6,386 nucleotides of DNA from Planctomycetales bacterium (GTDB taxonomy: Bacteria; Planctomycetota; Phycisphaerae; SM23-33), in contig DAOVLS010000143.1 of NCBI GenBank assembly GCA_030631125.1, forward strand, positions 1-6,386. Reading direction: 5' to 3'. Positions within the stretch are counted from its first letter, which is position 1; each line of letters opens with the position of its first letter. This document shows, piece after piece, positions 1 through 5,880 of the stretch. The notes under the pieces are model-generated. The model was not told where the DNA came from, ran no database searches, and saw only the letters and a program-made list of their open reading frames with translations. Both the position numbers and the translations under genes were made by a program.

Positions 1-1959
1 AAGGCTGACTGGATAATGCGCAAGCCAGCCGGCACCGGCTGGACCGACCGGACAAACGCCGCGTATCCAGCCTTTATGTACCTGGTTACGAGTGAGAAAA
101 AATACCTCAACAAGACCAAAGAATTCCTCGACACCTTGAGCCACAACTGGCCCAAGAATCAATACCTCACGCCGGAATGGCTTCGCGGCGCGTCGATGGC
201 AGCCGACTGGATATGGAACGACCTTACGCCCGCCGAGCGGGCGAAATATGGCCGGACGCTGCTGGATATGTCCGACTGGGTATTGAAAAAAATCTGGAGA
301 CACAGCGATTTTAATAACCATTTCGTTGGCGAGCATCTTGCGGTGCTGTACGTGGCGGTGCTGCTGGATGGTGAGGGGATTGAACAGCGCCGAACGGCAA
401 GCCTTATGAAGACCGGAATGGATTATTTGTTGAATCACGCCGTCCCTGCAGCGAACGAAATCGCCGGCGAATTGAACCGGCAACATGAGTGGAAAAAAAC
501 ACCCAGCTACGGTACACGTTACCTTGCCCAACCGCCGAATCCCAAACAGCGCGGCGCGTTCTTCGTCGGTGGTCAGCCGGAGGGGTTTTCGTATAACGAT
601 TGGGGCTACGCGCGCCCGCTGGCGCTGACGTGCGAGATGTGGCGAGTGGCGACGGGGCAGGATTTATTCAAGGAGTCCTCGTTCTTCCGTGGGCAGAGCG
701 TCTGGCACGCCTACGGTCTCCGGCCGGACACGGGAACATTCGCCCGCAGCGAAGATTGCTCAAGCGGCTTCAAACCCGGCGCGAATCTGAAAACCTTTAT
801 GCACCTGCTGGCGACGCGCCTGAACGACCCGTTGGCGGAATGGCTGGCGGAAAAGCACAAGTGGAAATACGTCCAGCAGGGCTGGCAGGAAATCCTCTGG
901 CGAAATCCGAAACTCAAAGCCCAAACGCCCAAGCAGATGAATCTGCCTCTTGCGGCGTGTTTCCCCAAACTCGGGCACGTATATTTTCGCTCGGCGTGGG
1001 GCGATAAAAACGCCGCATTCGCCCTGTTCCAGTGCGGGCCTTACTATGCCGGACATCAGCATCTGGATAATAACACCTTCGTGATTCACCGCTCCGGCTC
1101 ACTTGCGATTGACAGCGGCACGAACGATTACGGCTCGCATCGGGGTAACTACTACTGCCGGACTGTTGCCCACAACGGGATACTGGTATTCGACCCTGCC
1201 GAAAAATTCAGCGGTCGGGCGTGGAGCGCGCGCGGGTCAGGCGGAAGCAACGACGGCGGTCAGATGCGAGGGCGAGGGCAGGACCGCGTCGGGAAATTCA
1301 AACCCGGATGCGAGTCCGACATTGGCAAAATTATCGCATTCAAGACCGGTCGATACTGCGCCGCAGCCGCCGGCGATGCGACGAAGTCCTACTCGCCCGC
1401 CAAGGTCCGCCGGGCAGTTCGGGCCTTCTATCACCTCCGCCCGGAAAAGCCCGGCCCGGACGCTATCGACACATTCGTCGTCTTCGACAGCGTGAAGACA
1501 AAAAAGCCCGACGCTGAAGCCAAGTGGGTCATCCACAGCATCGACAAACCTAAAATCAACGGCGACAGGTTCACCATCACACATGGCGGCGGGCAACTTA
1601 TCGGACAGGTTCTCTTGCCGGTAAAACCCAGGATGGAAATCATCGGCGGACGCGGTAAGGAGTCATTCGTTAACGGTAAAAATTATCCGCCGACGAAGAA
1701 ACCCGACGCCGAGCATGGCGGCTGGCGGATTGAGATACCGTTCAAGAATCAGGCATTGGTCCTGCTGACGGCGACGAAAAAGGGTGCCGACGCTGCGGCA
1801 ATCCGCCCGGCAAGCCCGATGGGAACCAAACCCGGATTCACATTTTCCCGTGGGCGGTTCCGTCATAACCTTCTTTTCGGTAAGGTAAAAACCGCCCTTC
1901 CGGCGATAGAAATCCGACAAGACGGTAAGGTTATCGAGATGTTCCGCCTCGTTCCATAA
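1..1959 (+). CDS. Heparinase II/III-like polysaccharide lyase, 5'-truncated by the window edge
   Basis: This is probably a secreted or periplasmic lyase that cleaves uronic-acid-containing polysaccharides by beta-elimination; the substrate cannot be read from the sequence. The frame is open from base 1, and the first ATG (base 16) has no Shine-Dalgarno, so the true start and any signal peptide lie upstream. Residue numbers count that ATG as 1. Residues 1 to about 300 look like the helical (alpha/alpha) toroid. It contains N100-N101-H102, as in the Asn/His catalytic region of the family, and E189-G190 followed by Y193 and Y198, candidates for the catalytic Tyr. The best signature is the heparinase II/III domain: GHQHLD at 346-351 (H347, H349, D351), D366, then R382-T383 and H386-N387 in the family's R-T-x-x-H-N motif. 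Residues from about 390 to 647 resemble the C-terminal beta-sandwich. No terminator follows the TAA stop. I am sure of the superfamily but not of the PL family. Confidence 0.88.
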   Translation, partial: KADWIMRKPAGTGWTDRTNAAYPAFMYLVTSEKKYLNKTKEFLDTLSHNWPKNQYLTPEWLRGASMAADWIWNDLTPAERAKYGRTLLDMSDWVLKKIWRHSDFNNHFVGEHLAVLYVAVLLDGEGIEQRRTASLMKTGMDYLLNHAVPAANEIAGELNRQHEWKKTPSYGTRYLAQPPNPKQRGAFFVGGQPEGFSYNDWGYARPLALTCEMWRVATGQDLFKESSFFRGQSVWHAYGLRPDTGTFARSEDCSSGFKPGANLKTFMHLLATRLNDPLAEWLAEKHKWKYVQQGWQEILWRNPKLKAQTPKQMNLPLAACFPKLGHVYFRSAWGDKNAAFALFQCGPYYAGHQHLDNNTFVIHRSGSLAIDSGTNDYGSHRGNYYCRTVAHNGILVFDPAEKFSGRAWSARGSGGSNDGGQMRGRGQDRVGKFKPGCESDIGKIIAFKTGRYCAAAAGDATKSYSPAKVRRAVRAFYHLRPEKPGPDAIDTFVVFDSVKTKKPDAEAKWVIHSIDKPKINGDRFTITHGGGQLIGQVLLPVKPRMEIIGGRGKESFVNGKNYPPTKKPDAEHGGWRIEIPFKNQALVLLTATKKGADAAAIRPASPMGTKPGFTFSRGRFRHNLLFGKVKTALPAIEIRQDGKVIEMFRLVP

Positions 1960-1969
1960 TCGTTTTGCC

Positions 1970-1996
1970 TTTGACAAGTACATCTTATCGGTCAAA
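1970..1996. promoter_or_regulatory. Inverted repeat TTTGAC-N15-GTCAAA, possible operator
   Basis: Two perfect 6-base arms, TTTGAC (1970-1975) and GTCAAA (1991-1996), are separated by 15 bases. The arms repeat at 21 bp, about two helical turns, as expected for a dimeric regulator bound to one DNA face. The left arm overlaps the proposed -35 box and the right arm the proposed -10 box, so a bound protein would block RNA polymerase. With arms this short, chance is a real alternative, and no regulator gene is present in the window. Confidence 0.22.
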
Positions 1997-1998
1997 AT
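1971..1998 (+). promoter_or_regulatory. Putative sigma70-type promoter for the creatininase-family gene
   Basis: A perfect -35 box TTGACA (1971-1976) is followed after 16 bases by CAAAAT (1993-1998), which matches four of six bases of the -10 consensus. Transcription would start near 2005, giving a leader of roughly 25 bases before the ATG at 2032. It lies in the only clear gap between the lyase gene and the next gene, and the local sequence is more AT-rich than the flanking coding DNA. The -10 is imperfect and there is no experimental support. Confidence 0.45.
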
Positions 1999-2020
1999 GT
2001 TCTCTTTGGAACTTTTTACA

Positions 2021-2025
2021 GGGAG
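2021..2025 (+). promoter_or_regulatory. Ribosome binding site GGGAG that decides the creatininase-family start
   Basis: GGGAG directly abuts an ATG at 2026, leaving no spacer, but lies six bases before a second in-frame ATG at 2032, which is a normal spacing. The start at 2032 is therefore preferred. The longer reading adds only Met-Lys. Confidence 0.6.
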
Positions 2026-2031
2026 ATGAAG

Positions 2032-2859
2032 ATGCTTTGGGAAAATCTGACCGCCGATGATTTCGCAAAGGCCGTTGTCGATTGCAAGCAGACGTGCGTA
2101 CTGCCGATGGGCGTACTGGAGCGCCACGGGCCTCACATGCCGCTCGGCACGGACATGATCAACGCCCACTATGTCGCCGCCAACGCCGCAGAGCAAGAAC
2201 CGGCTGTCGTCTTTCCACAGTGGTTCCTGGGAGAGATATTTGAAGCGGCGTGTTTTCCCGGCGCGATAGCCATCCCCCTGAAGCTGCTGCTGGAAATAAT
2301 GCTGGCGGTACTCGACGAGATCGGGCGGAACGGATTTACAAAAATCATACTCTATAACGGCCATGGGGGAAACAACGCGCTTGTCAATTACATTTGCCAA
2401 AGCCAGTTGTCCGAAAAGAAACCCTACAGTGTCTATACGATCTACTTTGACAAGGGCATCAGCGACGCCGACCGTGCTCACCTTCGCGATAATGTCTGGA
2501 CCACTACCGACGACGGGCACGCCGGCGAGGGTGAAACGTCGTTGTTGATGGCCCACCGTCCCGACCTGGTGAAGATGGATGCCCTGGGCGGGCAGACCGG
2601 TAGAGCCCTGGGCCGGCTCGACCACATCAAACCGGGCGGCACGACACTTGGCTGGTACGCCAACTACCCCGAACATTACCACGGCGACGCCGGACCGTCC
2701 TCGATTGAGAAGGGTAAGGTCTTCGCCGAGGCTATGATTAACGGACTGGCTCGTTTCATCCGTACCGTCAAGGACGACACCACCGCGGGCGAACTGTCCG
2801 AGGAATTCTTCCGACGCGAGCGAGAATTGCGCGGCGGCCGAAAGGAACGCAAAACGTGA
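2032..2859 (+). CDS. Creatininase-family metal-dependent amidohydrolase
   Basis: This 275-residue cytoplasmic enzyme is predicted to hydrolyse a C-N (amide or cyclic amide) bond using two divalent metals. The length fits the creatininase family (about 230-280). Its motifs are in the usual order. G27-V-L-E30-R-H32-G-P-H-M-P-L-G-T-D41 supplies Glu, His and Asp metal ligands. N109-G-H111-G-G-N114 is the second metal-binding loop. H163-A-G-E-G-E168-T-S is the conserved segment typical of the wider family. True creatininase has NGHYEN with a Glu ligand where this protein has NGHGGN, so a real creatinine substrate is unlikely. The sequence is closer in style to the amidohydrolase and deformylase branches. 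There is no signal peptide or membrane segment. The last 20 or so residues are very rich in Arg, Glu and Lys. The start is set by GGGAG at 2021. The gene overlaps the next start by four bases, so the two products are probably made together. The family call is firm; the substrate is unknown. Confidence 0.9.
   Translation: MLWENLTADDFAKAVVDCKQTCVLPMGVLERHGPHMPLGTDMINAHYVAANAAEQEPAVVFPQWFLGEIFEAACFPGAIAIPLKLLLEIMLAVLDEIGRNGFTKIILYNGHGGNNALVNYICQSQLSEKKPYSVYTIYFDKGISDADRAHLRDNVWTTTDDGHAGEGETSLLMAHRPDLVKMDALGGQTGRALGRLDHIKPGGTTLGWYANYPEHYHGDAGPSSIEKGKVFAEAMINGLARFIRTVKDDTTAGELSEEFFRRERELRGGRKERKT
2841..2846 (+). promoter_or_regulatory. Ribosome binding site AAAGGA inside the preceding gene, supporting a GTG start
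   Basis: AAAGGA sits nine bases before GTG at 2856. The GTG shares bases with the TGA stop of the upstream gene (GTGA, 2856-2859), a classic arrangement for translational coupling. Confidence 0.6.
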
Positions 2860-3764
2860 GCCATCACAAGCGGCATCTATTGGAAAAAGTGCAGGTTCAG
2901 GTTGCTGCCGCCGCCGCACTGGCCGTTGTTTATTTTCTCATCGCCCCCGCCCTCGGTCCGTGGGAACTGGGCGGTGCGACGGCCTTTGTGCCGATGGGCG
3001 ACTACGGGCGGCTTGCTGTTTTCGCCGTGGTGGTCTGGGCGATTTCGGCCGGTTGCGCCGCGCTGACGCTCTCGGCCAGGCGCGAAGGGGCGCTACTGGC
3101 GACGCTTGTCGCCGTGGCGGGGTTCAGTTTCGCCAGCGGCCCCATGCGGATGCTGCTGTGGCGACGGGAGGGTGATTTCGCCCGTCTGTTCGCCCTGTTG
3201 TCGGCGGAGGTTTTGGCCCTGGCGGCCATTGTGCTGGTGGCGATGGTTGTCATCGCACTGGTCCGGGCAGGCCTGCACCGACTGGCGCCGAAACTCGCCT
3301 GGAAGTATCCGTCGCCGGCTGCGAATTCTGCCGATAACCAGACCGGCAAAACGCAGGTAATGTACGCAGCCGGGGCTGTGATCATGGAACTGGCTGTGGC
3401 GATGCTGATGCTGATAATAACCTTCAGATCGACCGACCGGGGGCAGATCGCCTTCGCCCTGGCAGCGAGTTTCTTCGTCGCCGCCCTGGCGGCGCATCAG
3501 ACCTTCCCGATCCGTACTGTCGTGCCGGTGTGGTTCGGACCGATACTCATGGCGGTGCTGGTCTTCGCCCTTGGATGGGTAGGCGCAGGCGGCGGTAGCG
3601 GCCTAGGCCCAGCCTGGCAATCGGCGCTGATGGCGGCGAGGAATCTACCGCTCCGGGCCGCCCTGCCAATCGACTGGATGAGTTTCGGAGCAAGTGGGGC
3701 AGTGGCCGGCTTCTGGCTCAGCAGCAGGATGAAAGAAGCCAGACCCGTCAATGGCAAATCGTAA
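2856..3764 (+). CDS. Multi-pass inner membrane protein of unknown function, about eight helices
   Basis: I do not recognise a family for this 302-residue protein. Hydrophobic segments long enough to cross the membrane lie at about residues 14-33, 52-72, 78-95, 110-136, 168-190, 196-214, 220-243 and 273-290. The N-terminus is short and basic (two His pairs and Lys/Arg within the first 11 residues). Arg/Lys-rich loops at about 74-76 and 137-150 help set topology. A polar linker at 151-166 splits the protein into two groups of four helices, and a glycine-rich turn (GAGGGSG) follows helix 7. There is no cleavable signal, no ATP-binding motif and no obvious catalytic motif. The start is GTG with AAAGGA nine bases upstream, overlapping the stop of the creatininase-family gene. 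The coupling suggests a linked role, such as moving or sensing that enzyme's substrate, but this is inference. Hydrophobic codon-position bias and the reading frame support it as a real gene. Confidence 0.8.
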   Translation: MSHHKRHLLEKVQVQVAAAAALAVVYFLIAPALGPWELGGATAFVPMGDYGRLAVFAVVVWAISAGCAALTLSARREGALLATLVAVAGFSFASGPMRMLLWRREGDFARLFALLSAEVLALAAIVLVAMVVIALVRAGLHRLAPKLAWKYPSPAANSADNQTGKTQVMYAAGAVIMELAVAMLMLIITFRSTDRGQIAFALAASFFVAALAAHQTFPIRTVVPVWFGPILMAVLVFALGWVGAGGGSGLGPAWQSALMAARNLPLRAALPIDWMSFGASGAVAGFWLSSRMKEARPVNGKS

Positions 3765-3822
3765 CACGGACGCCAAAGCCTGTGCGTGAAAGAAAACATG
3801 GCCGGGACGGTCATGCTACAAC

Positions 3823-3830
3823 AAAGGAGA
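3823..3830 (+). promoter_or_regulatory. Strong ribosome binding site AAAGGAGA setting the isomerase start
   Basis: AAAGGAGA, with core AGGAG at 3825-3829, lies nine bases before the ATG at 3839. The same frame could be extended to a GTG at 3782, but that start has no Shine-Dalgarno and would add 19 charged residues not expected before the first barrel strand. Confidence 0.75.
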
Positions 3831-3838
3831 CAGTCATT

Positions 3839-4609
3839 ATGAGCGGTTCCTGTATCGCAGCACAGATGTACACGCTTCGTGAGTTTCTCAAGACCCCGGA
3901 CGACATCGCCAAAACGCTGGCGAAGGTCAAGGCCATCGGTTACGAAGCCGTTCAGATTTCCGGCTTCGGACCTTGCGACCCCGCCGAGATCGCAAAGATG
4001 CTCAAAGGCGAAGGCGTCGCCTGCGTCTCAACGCATACCTCGCTGGAACGGCTGGTCGAAGAACTCGATGGGTTCATCGAAGAACACCGCCTCTGGGATT
4101 GCGGGCATACTGCCATAGCCTCCATGCCAAGTGAGTTTCATAACCCCGACGGTATCCCGGCTTTTGCGGCAAAGGCCGACGACCTCGGCGCCAAACTCGC
4201 CGAAGCAGGAATAACACTTGCTTATCACAACCACAATTTCGAGTTCGCCAAAACCGGAGGCAAGACCTGGCTGGAAATCATTTACGACAACGCCGACCCG
4301 AAGAACCTCCAGGCCGAACTGGACACCTACTGGGTCCAGGCCGGTGGGGGCGACCCCGCCGAGTGGATACGCAAATACACCGGCAGACTGTCGGTGCTGC
4401 ATATCAAGGACATGATCATAGCCGACGGCAACCAGCAGCGATTCGCCGAGATCGGCGAGGGCAACCTCAACTGGCCTGCTATACTCGCAGCCGCTAACGA
4501 CGCCGGAGTCGAGTGGTACTGCGTCGAGCAGGATGACTGCTACGATCGCGACCCGTTCGATTCGCTGAAAATCTCACTGGAAAACCTCCACGAGATGGGA
4601 TTGAAATAA
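3839..4609 (+). CDS. Sugar phosphate isomerase/epimerase-like TIM-barrel protein (xylose isomerase-like, AP endonuclease 2 fold)
   Basis: This 256-residue cytoplasmic protein is predicted to interconvert a sugar, keto-sugar or sugar phosphate using a divalent metal. It opens with a first barrel strand (IAAQMYTLR, 6-14), then a K-x-I-G-Y-E-A-V-Q-I strand (31-40), as in IolE/YcjR-type proteins. Y129-H-N-H-N-F-E135-F, the E160-L-D162-T-Y-W segment, L187-H188-I-K-D191 and C228-V-E230 mark the later strands. H130/H132, E135, D162, H188 and E230 are candidate metal or substrate ligands by family analogy. F202-A-E-I-G-E-G-N-L-N-W is the usual loop before the last strand. The length is normal (250-300). 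There is no signal peptide or membrane segment. It follows the membrane protein by 74 bases and precedes trpB by 31. The family has many paralogues with different sugars, so the substrate cannot be named. It is not TrpF, whose motifs are absent. Confidence 0.88.
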   Translation: MSGSCIAAQMYTLREFLKTPDDIAKTLAKVKAIGYEAVQISGFGPCDPAEIAKMLKGEGVACVSTHTSLERLVEELDGFIEEHRLWDCGHTAIASMPSEFHNPDGIPAFAAKADDLGAKLAEAGITLAYHNHNFEFAKTGGKTWLEIIYDNADPKNLQAELDTYWVQAGGGDPAEWIRKYTGRLSVLHIKDMIIADGNQQRFAEIGEGNLNWPAILAAANDAGVEWYCVEQDDCYDRDPFDSLKISLENLHEMGLK

Positions 4610-4627
4610 AGGCGGGTGTATCCGCCT
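4610..4627 (+). other. Small hairpin between the isomerase gene and trpB
   Basis: AGGCGG (4610-4615) and CCGCCT (4622-4627) form a perfect GC-rich 6-base-pair stem with a six-base loop, starting one base after the isomerase stop. No T-run follows (the next bases are GGTAATCTG), so it is not a standard intrinsic terminator. It could protect the 3' end of an upstream mRNA, weakly attenuate transcription or influence trpB translation, whose ATG is 13 bases downstream. Confidence 0.4.
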
Positions 4628-4640
4628 GGTAATCTGAATT

Positions 4641-5831
4641 ATGTCCGAAAACGAAAAAGTCGGTTACTTCGGCCCATACGGCGGGCAGTTCGTGCCGGAG
4701 ACATTGATGTCGGCACTGGCTCAGTTGCAGCGCGAGTATCGCGCCGCAATGGCTGATGAGTCGTTTCTCACCGAGTTCGACCGCTGCCTGCGTGAAATCG
4801 CCGGCAGGCCTAGCGAGATGTACTTCGCGCGGCGACTTACCGAGCAGGCCGGCGGGGCGAAGATTTATCTCAAGCGCGAGGACATGAACCACACCGGCGC
4901 GCATAAGATAAACAACACCCTGGGCCAGGCGCTGCTGACACTGCGGATGAGCAAGAAGCGCGTCATCGCCGAGACCGGCGCAGGCCAGCACGGCGTGGCG
5001 ACCGCGACGGCTGCGGCGGTCTTCGGCCTGGACTGCGAAGTCTATATGGGCACCGAGGACATCCGCCGACAGGCCCTGAACGTCTTCCGCATGGAACTTC
5101 TCGGCGCTCGCGTCATTCCCGTTACCACCGGCCAGCGGACGCTCAAGGACGCCTGCAACGAGGCGATGCGCGACTGGATGGGGTCGGTCGAGCATACGCA
5201 TTATATCCTCGGCTCGGTCGTCGGGCCTGCGCCGTTCCCGGAAATGGTGCGTGAGTTCCAATGCTGCATCGGGCGCGAATCACGCGAGCAGATGCTCCAA
5301 ATCGAAGGCCGGTTGCCGGATACGATTGTCGCGTGCATCGGCGGCGGGTCGAACGCTGCCGGTATCTTCGCGCCGATGATTAACGACGACGTCGAGATGA
5401 TCGGCGTCGAGGCCGGCGGGCGAAGCATGGGACTCGGCGACCACGCCGCATCCCTGGTGGCCGGTGAACCGGGCGTGCTGCATGGGGCCAGAAGTTATGT
5501 CCTCCAGGATGCCGACGGGCAGACCGCAGAAGTCCACAGCGTATCGGCCGGGCTTGACTACCCCGGCGTCGGGCCTGAACACGCATACTGGAAAGACACC
5601 GGCAGAGTAAGGTACACCACGTGCAGCGACAACGAGGCGCTCGACGCCGTCACAGCACTGTCAAAGGCAGAAGGGATTATCCCTGCCCTCGAATCCGCCC
5701 ACGCCGTGGCCGAAGCGATAAAAATCGCCCCAAAAATGAAGCCGGAACAGATACTCCTGATAAACCTCTCAGGCCGAGGTGATAAGGACTGCAACGAGAT
5801 AGCGGATATCCTCAAACGACGGAAGAAATAG
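4641..5831 (+). CDS. trpB: Tryptophan synthase beta chain
   Basis: This is the PLP-dependent subunit that joins indole to L-serine to make L-tryptophan, working in the cytoplasm as an alpha2-beta2 complex with TrpA. It is 396 residues, the normal length for the classic TrpB1 type. It begins with the usual Y9[12 protein letters not shown]89 in H84-T-G-A-H-K-I-N-N is the PLP Schiff-base lysine (K87 in Salmonella). E111 in E-T-G-A-G-Q-H-G is the catalytic Glu. G234-G-G-S-N-A binds the PLP phosphate. D306 in S-A-G-L-D-Y-P is the serine-recognition and loop-closing residue. E352 and S379 (L-S-G-R-G-D-K-D) match the residues near the PLP pyridine ring. No key residue is missing, so the enzyme should be active. 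The ATG at 4641 has no clear Shine-Dalgarno but is the only sensible start for the conserved N-terminus. The upstream leader contains no Trp-rich leader peptide. trpA follows after 49 bases. Confidence 0.98.
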   Translation: MSENEKVGYFGPYGGQFVPETLMSALAQLQREYRAAMADESFLTEFDRCLREIAGRPSEMYFARRLTEQAGGAKIYLKREDMNHTGAHKINNTLGQALLTLRMSKKRVIAETGAGQHGVATATAAAVFGLDCEVYMGTEDIRRQALNVFRMELLGARVIPVTTGQRTLKDACNEAMRDWMGSVEHTHYILGSVVGPAPFPEMVREFQCCIGRESREQMLQIEGRLPDTIVACIGGGSNAAGIFAPMINDDVEMIGVEAGGRSMGLGDHAASLVAGEPGVLHGARSYVLQDADGQTAEVHSVSAGLDYPGVGPEHAYWKDTGRVRYTTCSDNEALDAVTALSKAEGIIPALESAHAVAEAIKIAPKMKPEQILLINLSGRGDKDCNEIADILKRRKK

Positions 5832-5833
5832 TC

Positions 5834-5860
5834 CACGAATTACACGAATTTTCACGAATT
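5834..5860. repeat. Three copies of CACGAATT in the trpB-trpA spacer
   Basis: CACGAATT occurs at 5834-5841, 5843-5850 and 5853-5860, with repeat steps of 9 and 10 bases, in an AT-rich stretch unlike the flanking genes. On the other strand it reads AATTCGTG three times. From memory, similar AATTCGTG-type strings are scattered between genes in many environmental bacterial genomes, so this is probably a dispersed intergenic repeat rather than a trp-specific site. A 10-base step (one helical turn) would also suit a repeated protein-binding site. Confidence 0.55.
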
Positions 5861-5880
5861 TAGAAAAAGCAAAAACAGAC

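Noticed and set aside
16..18. ATG at base 16 as the real start of the heparinase-like gene
   Set aside because: The frame is open back to base 1, there is no Shine-Dalgarno, and no signal peptide follows. The gene most likely begins upstream of the window.
600..1007. Alternative-frame plus-strand ORFs inside the heparinase-like gene (also 1103-1495 and 1221-1517)
   Set aside because: They overlap conserved heparinase II/III motifs in the main frame and encode Arg/Ala/Ser-rich products typical of frame-shifted GC-rich DNA.
1663..2919. A 418-codon open frame on the minus strand across the creatininase-family gene
   Set aside because: The plus strand here encodes a protein with all conserved creatininase-family motifs and a good ribosome site. 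The minus-strand product shows no recognisable motif and crosses a gene end and a promoter region, so it is a shadow of GC-rich codon bias.
3814..3822. TGCTACAAC as an extended -10 promoter for the isomerase gene
   Set aside because: It would start transcription at about the ribosome binding site, leaving almost no leader, and no -35 box lies at the right distance.
4610..4640. A trp attenuator or T-box before trpB
   Set aside because: The gap is only 31 bases, has one simple hairpin, no Trp-rich leader peptide, no T-run and none of the conserved T-box sequence.
4494..5261. A 255-codon open frame on the minus strand across trpB
   Set aside because: It lies opposite fully conserved trpB sequence and the end of the isomerase gene. 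Its Arg/His-rich product has no family signature.
5834..5860. The three CACGAATT copies as a CRISPR array
   Set aside because: The units are only eight bases with one- or two-base gaps. There are no spacers, no leader and no cas genes.
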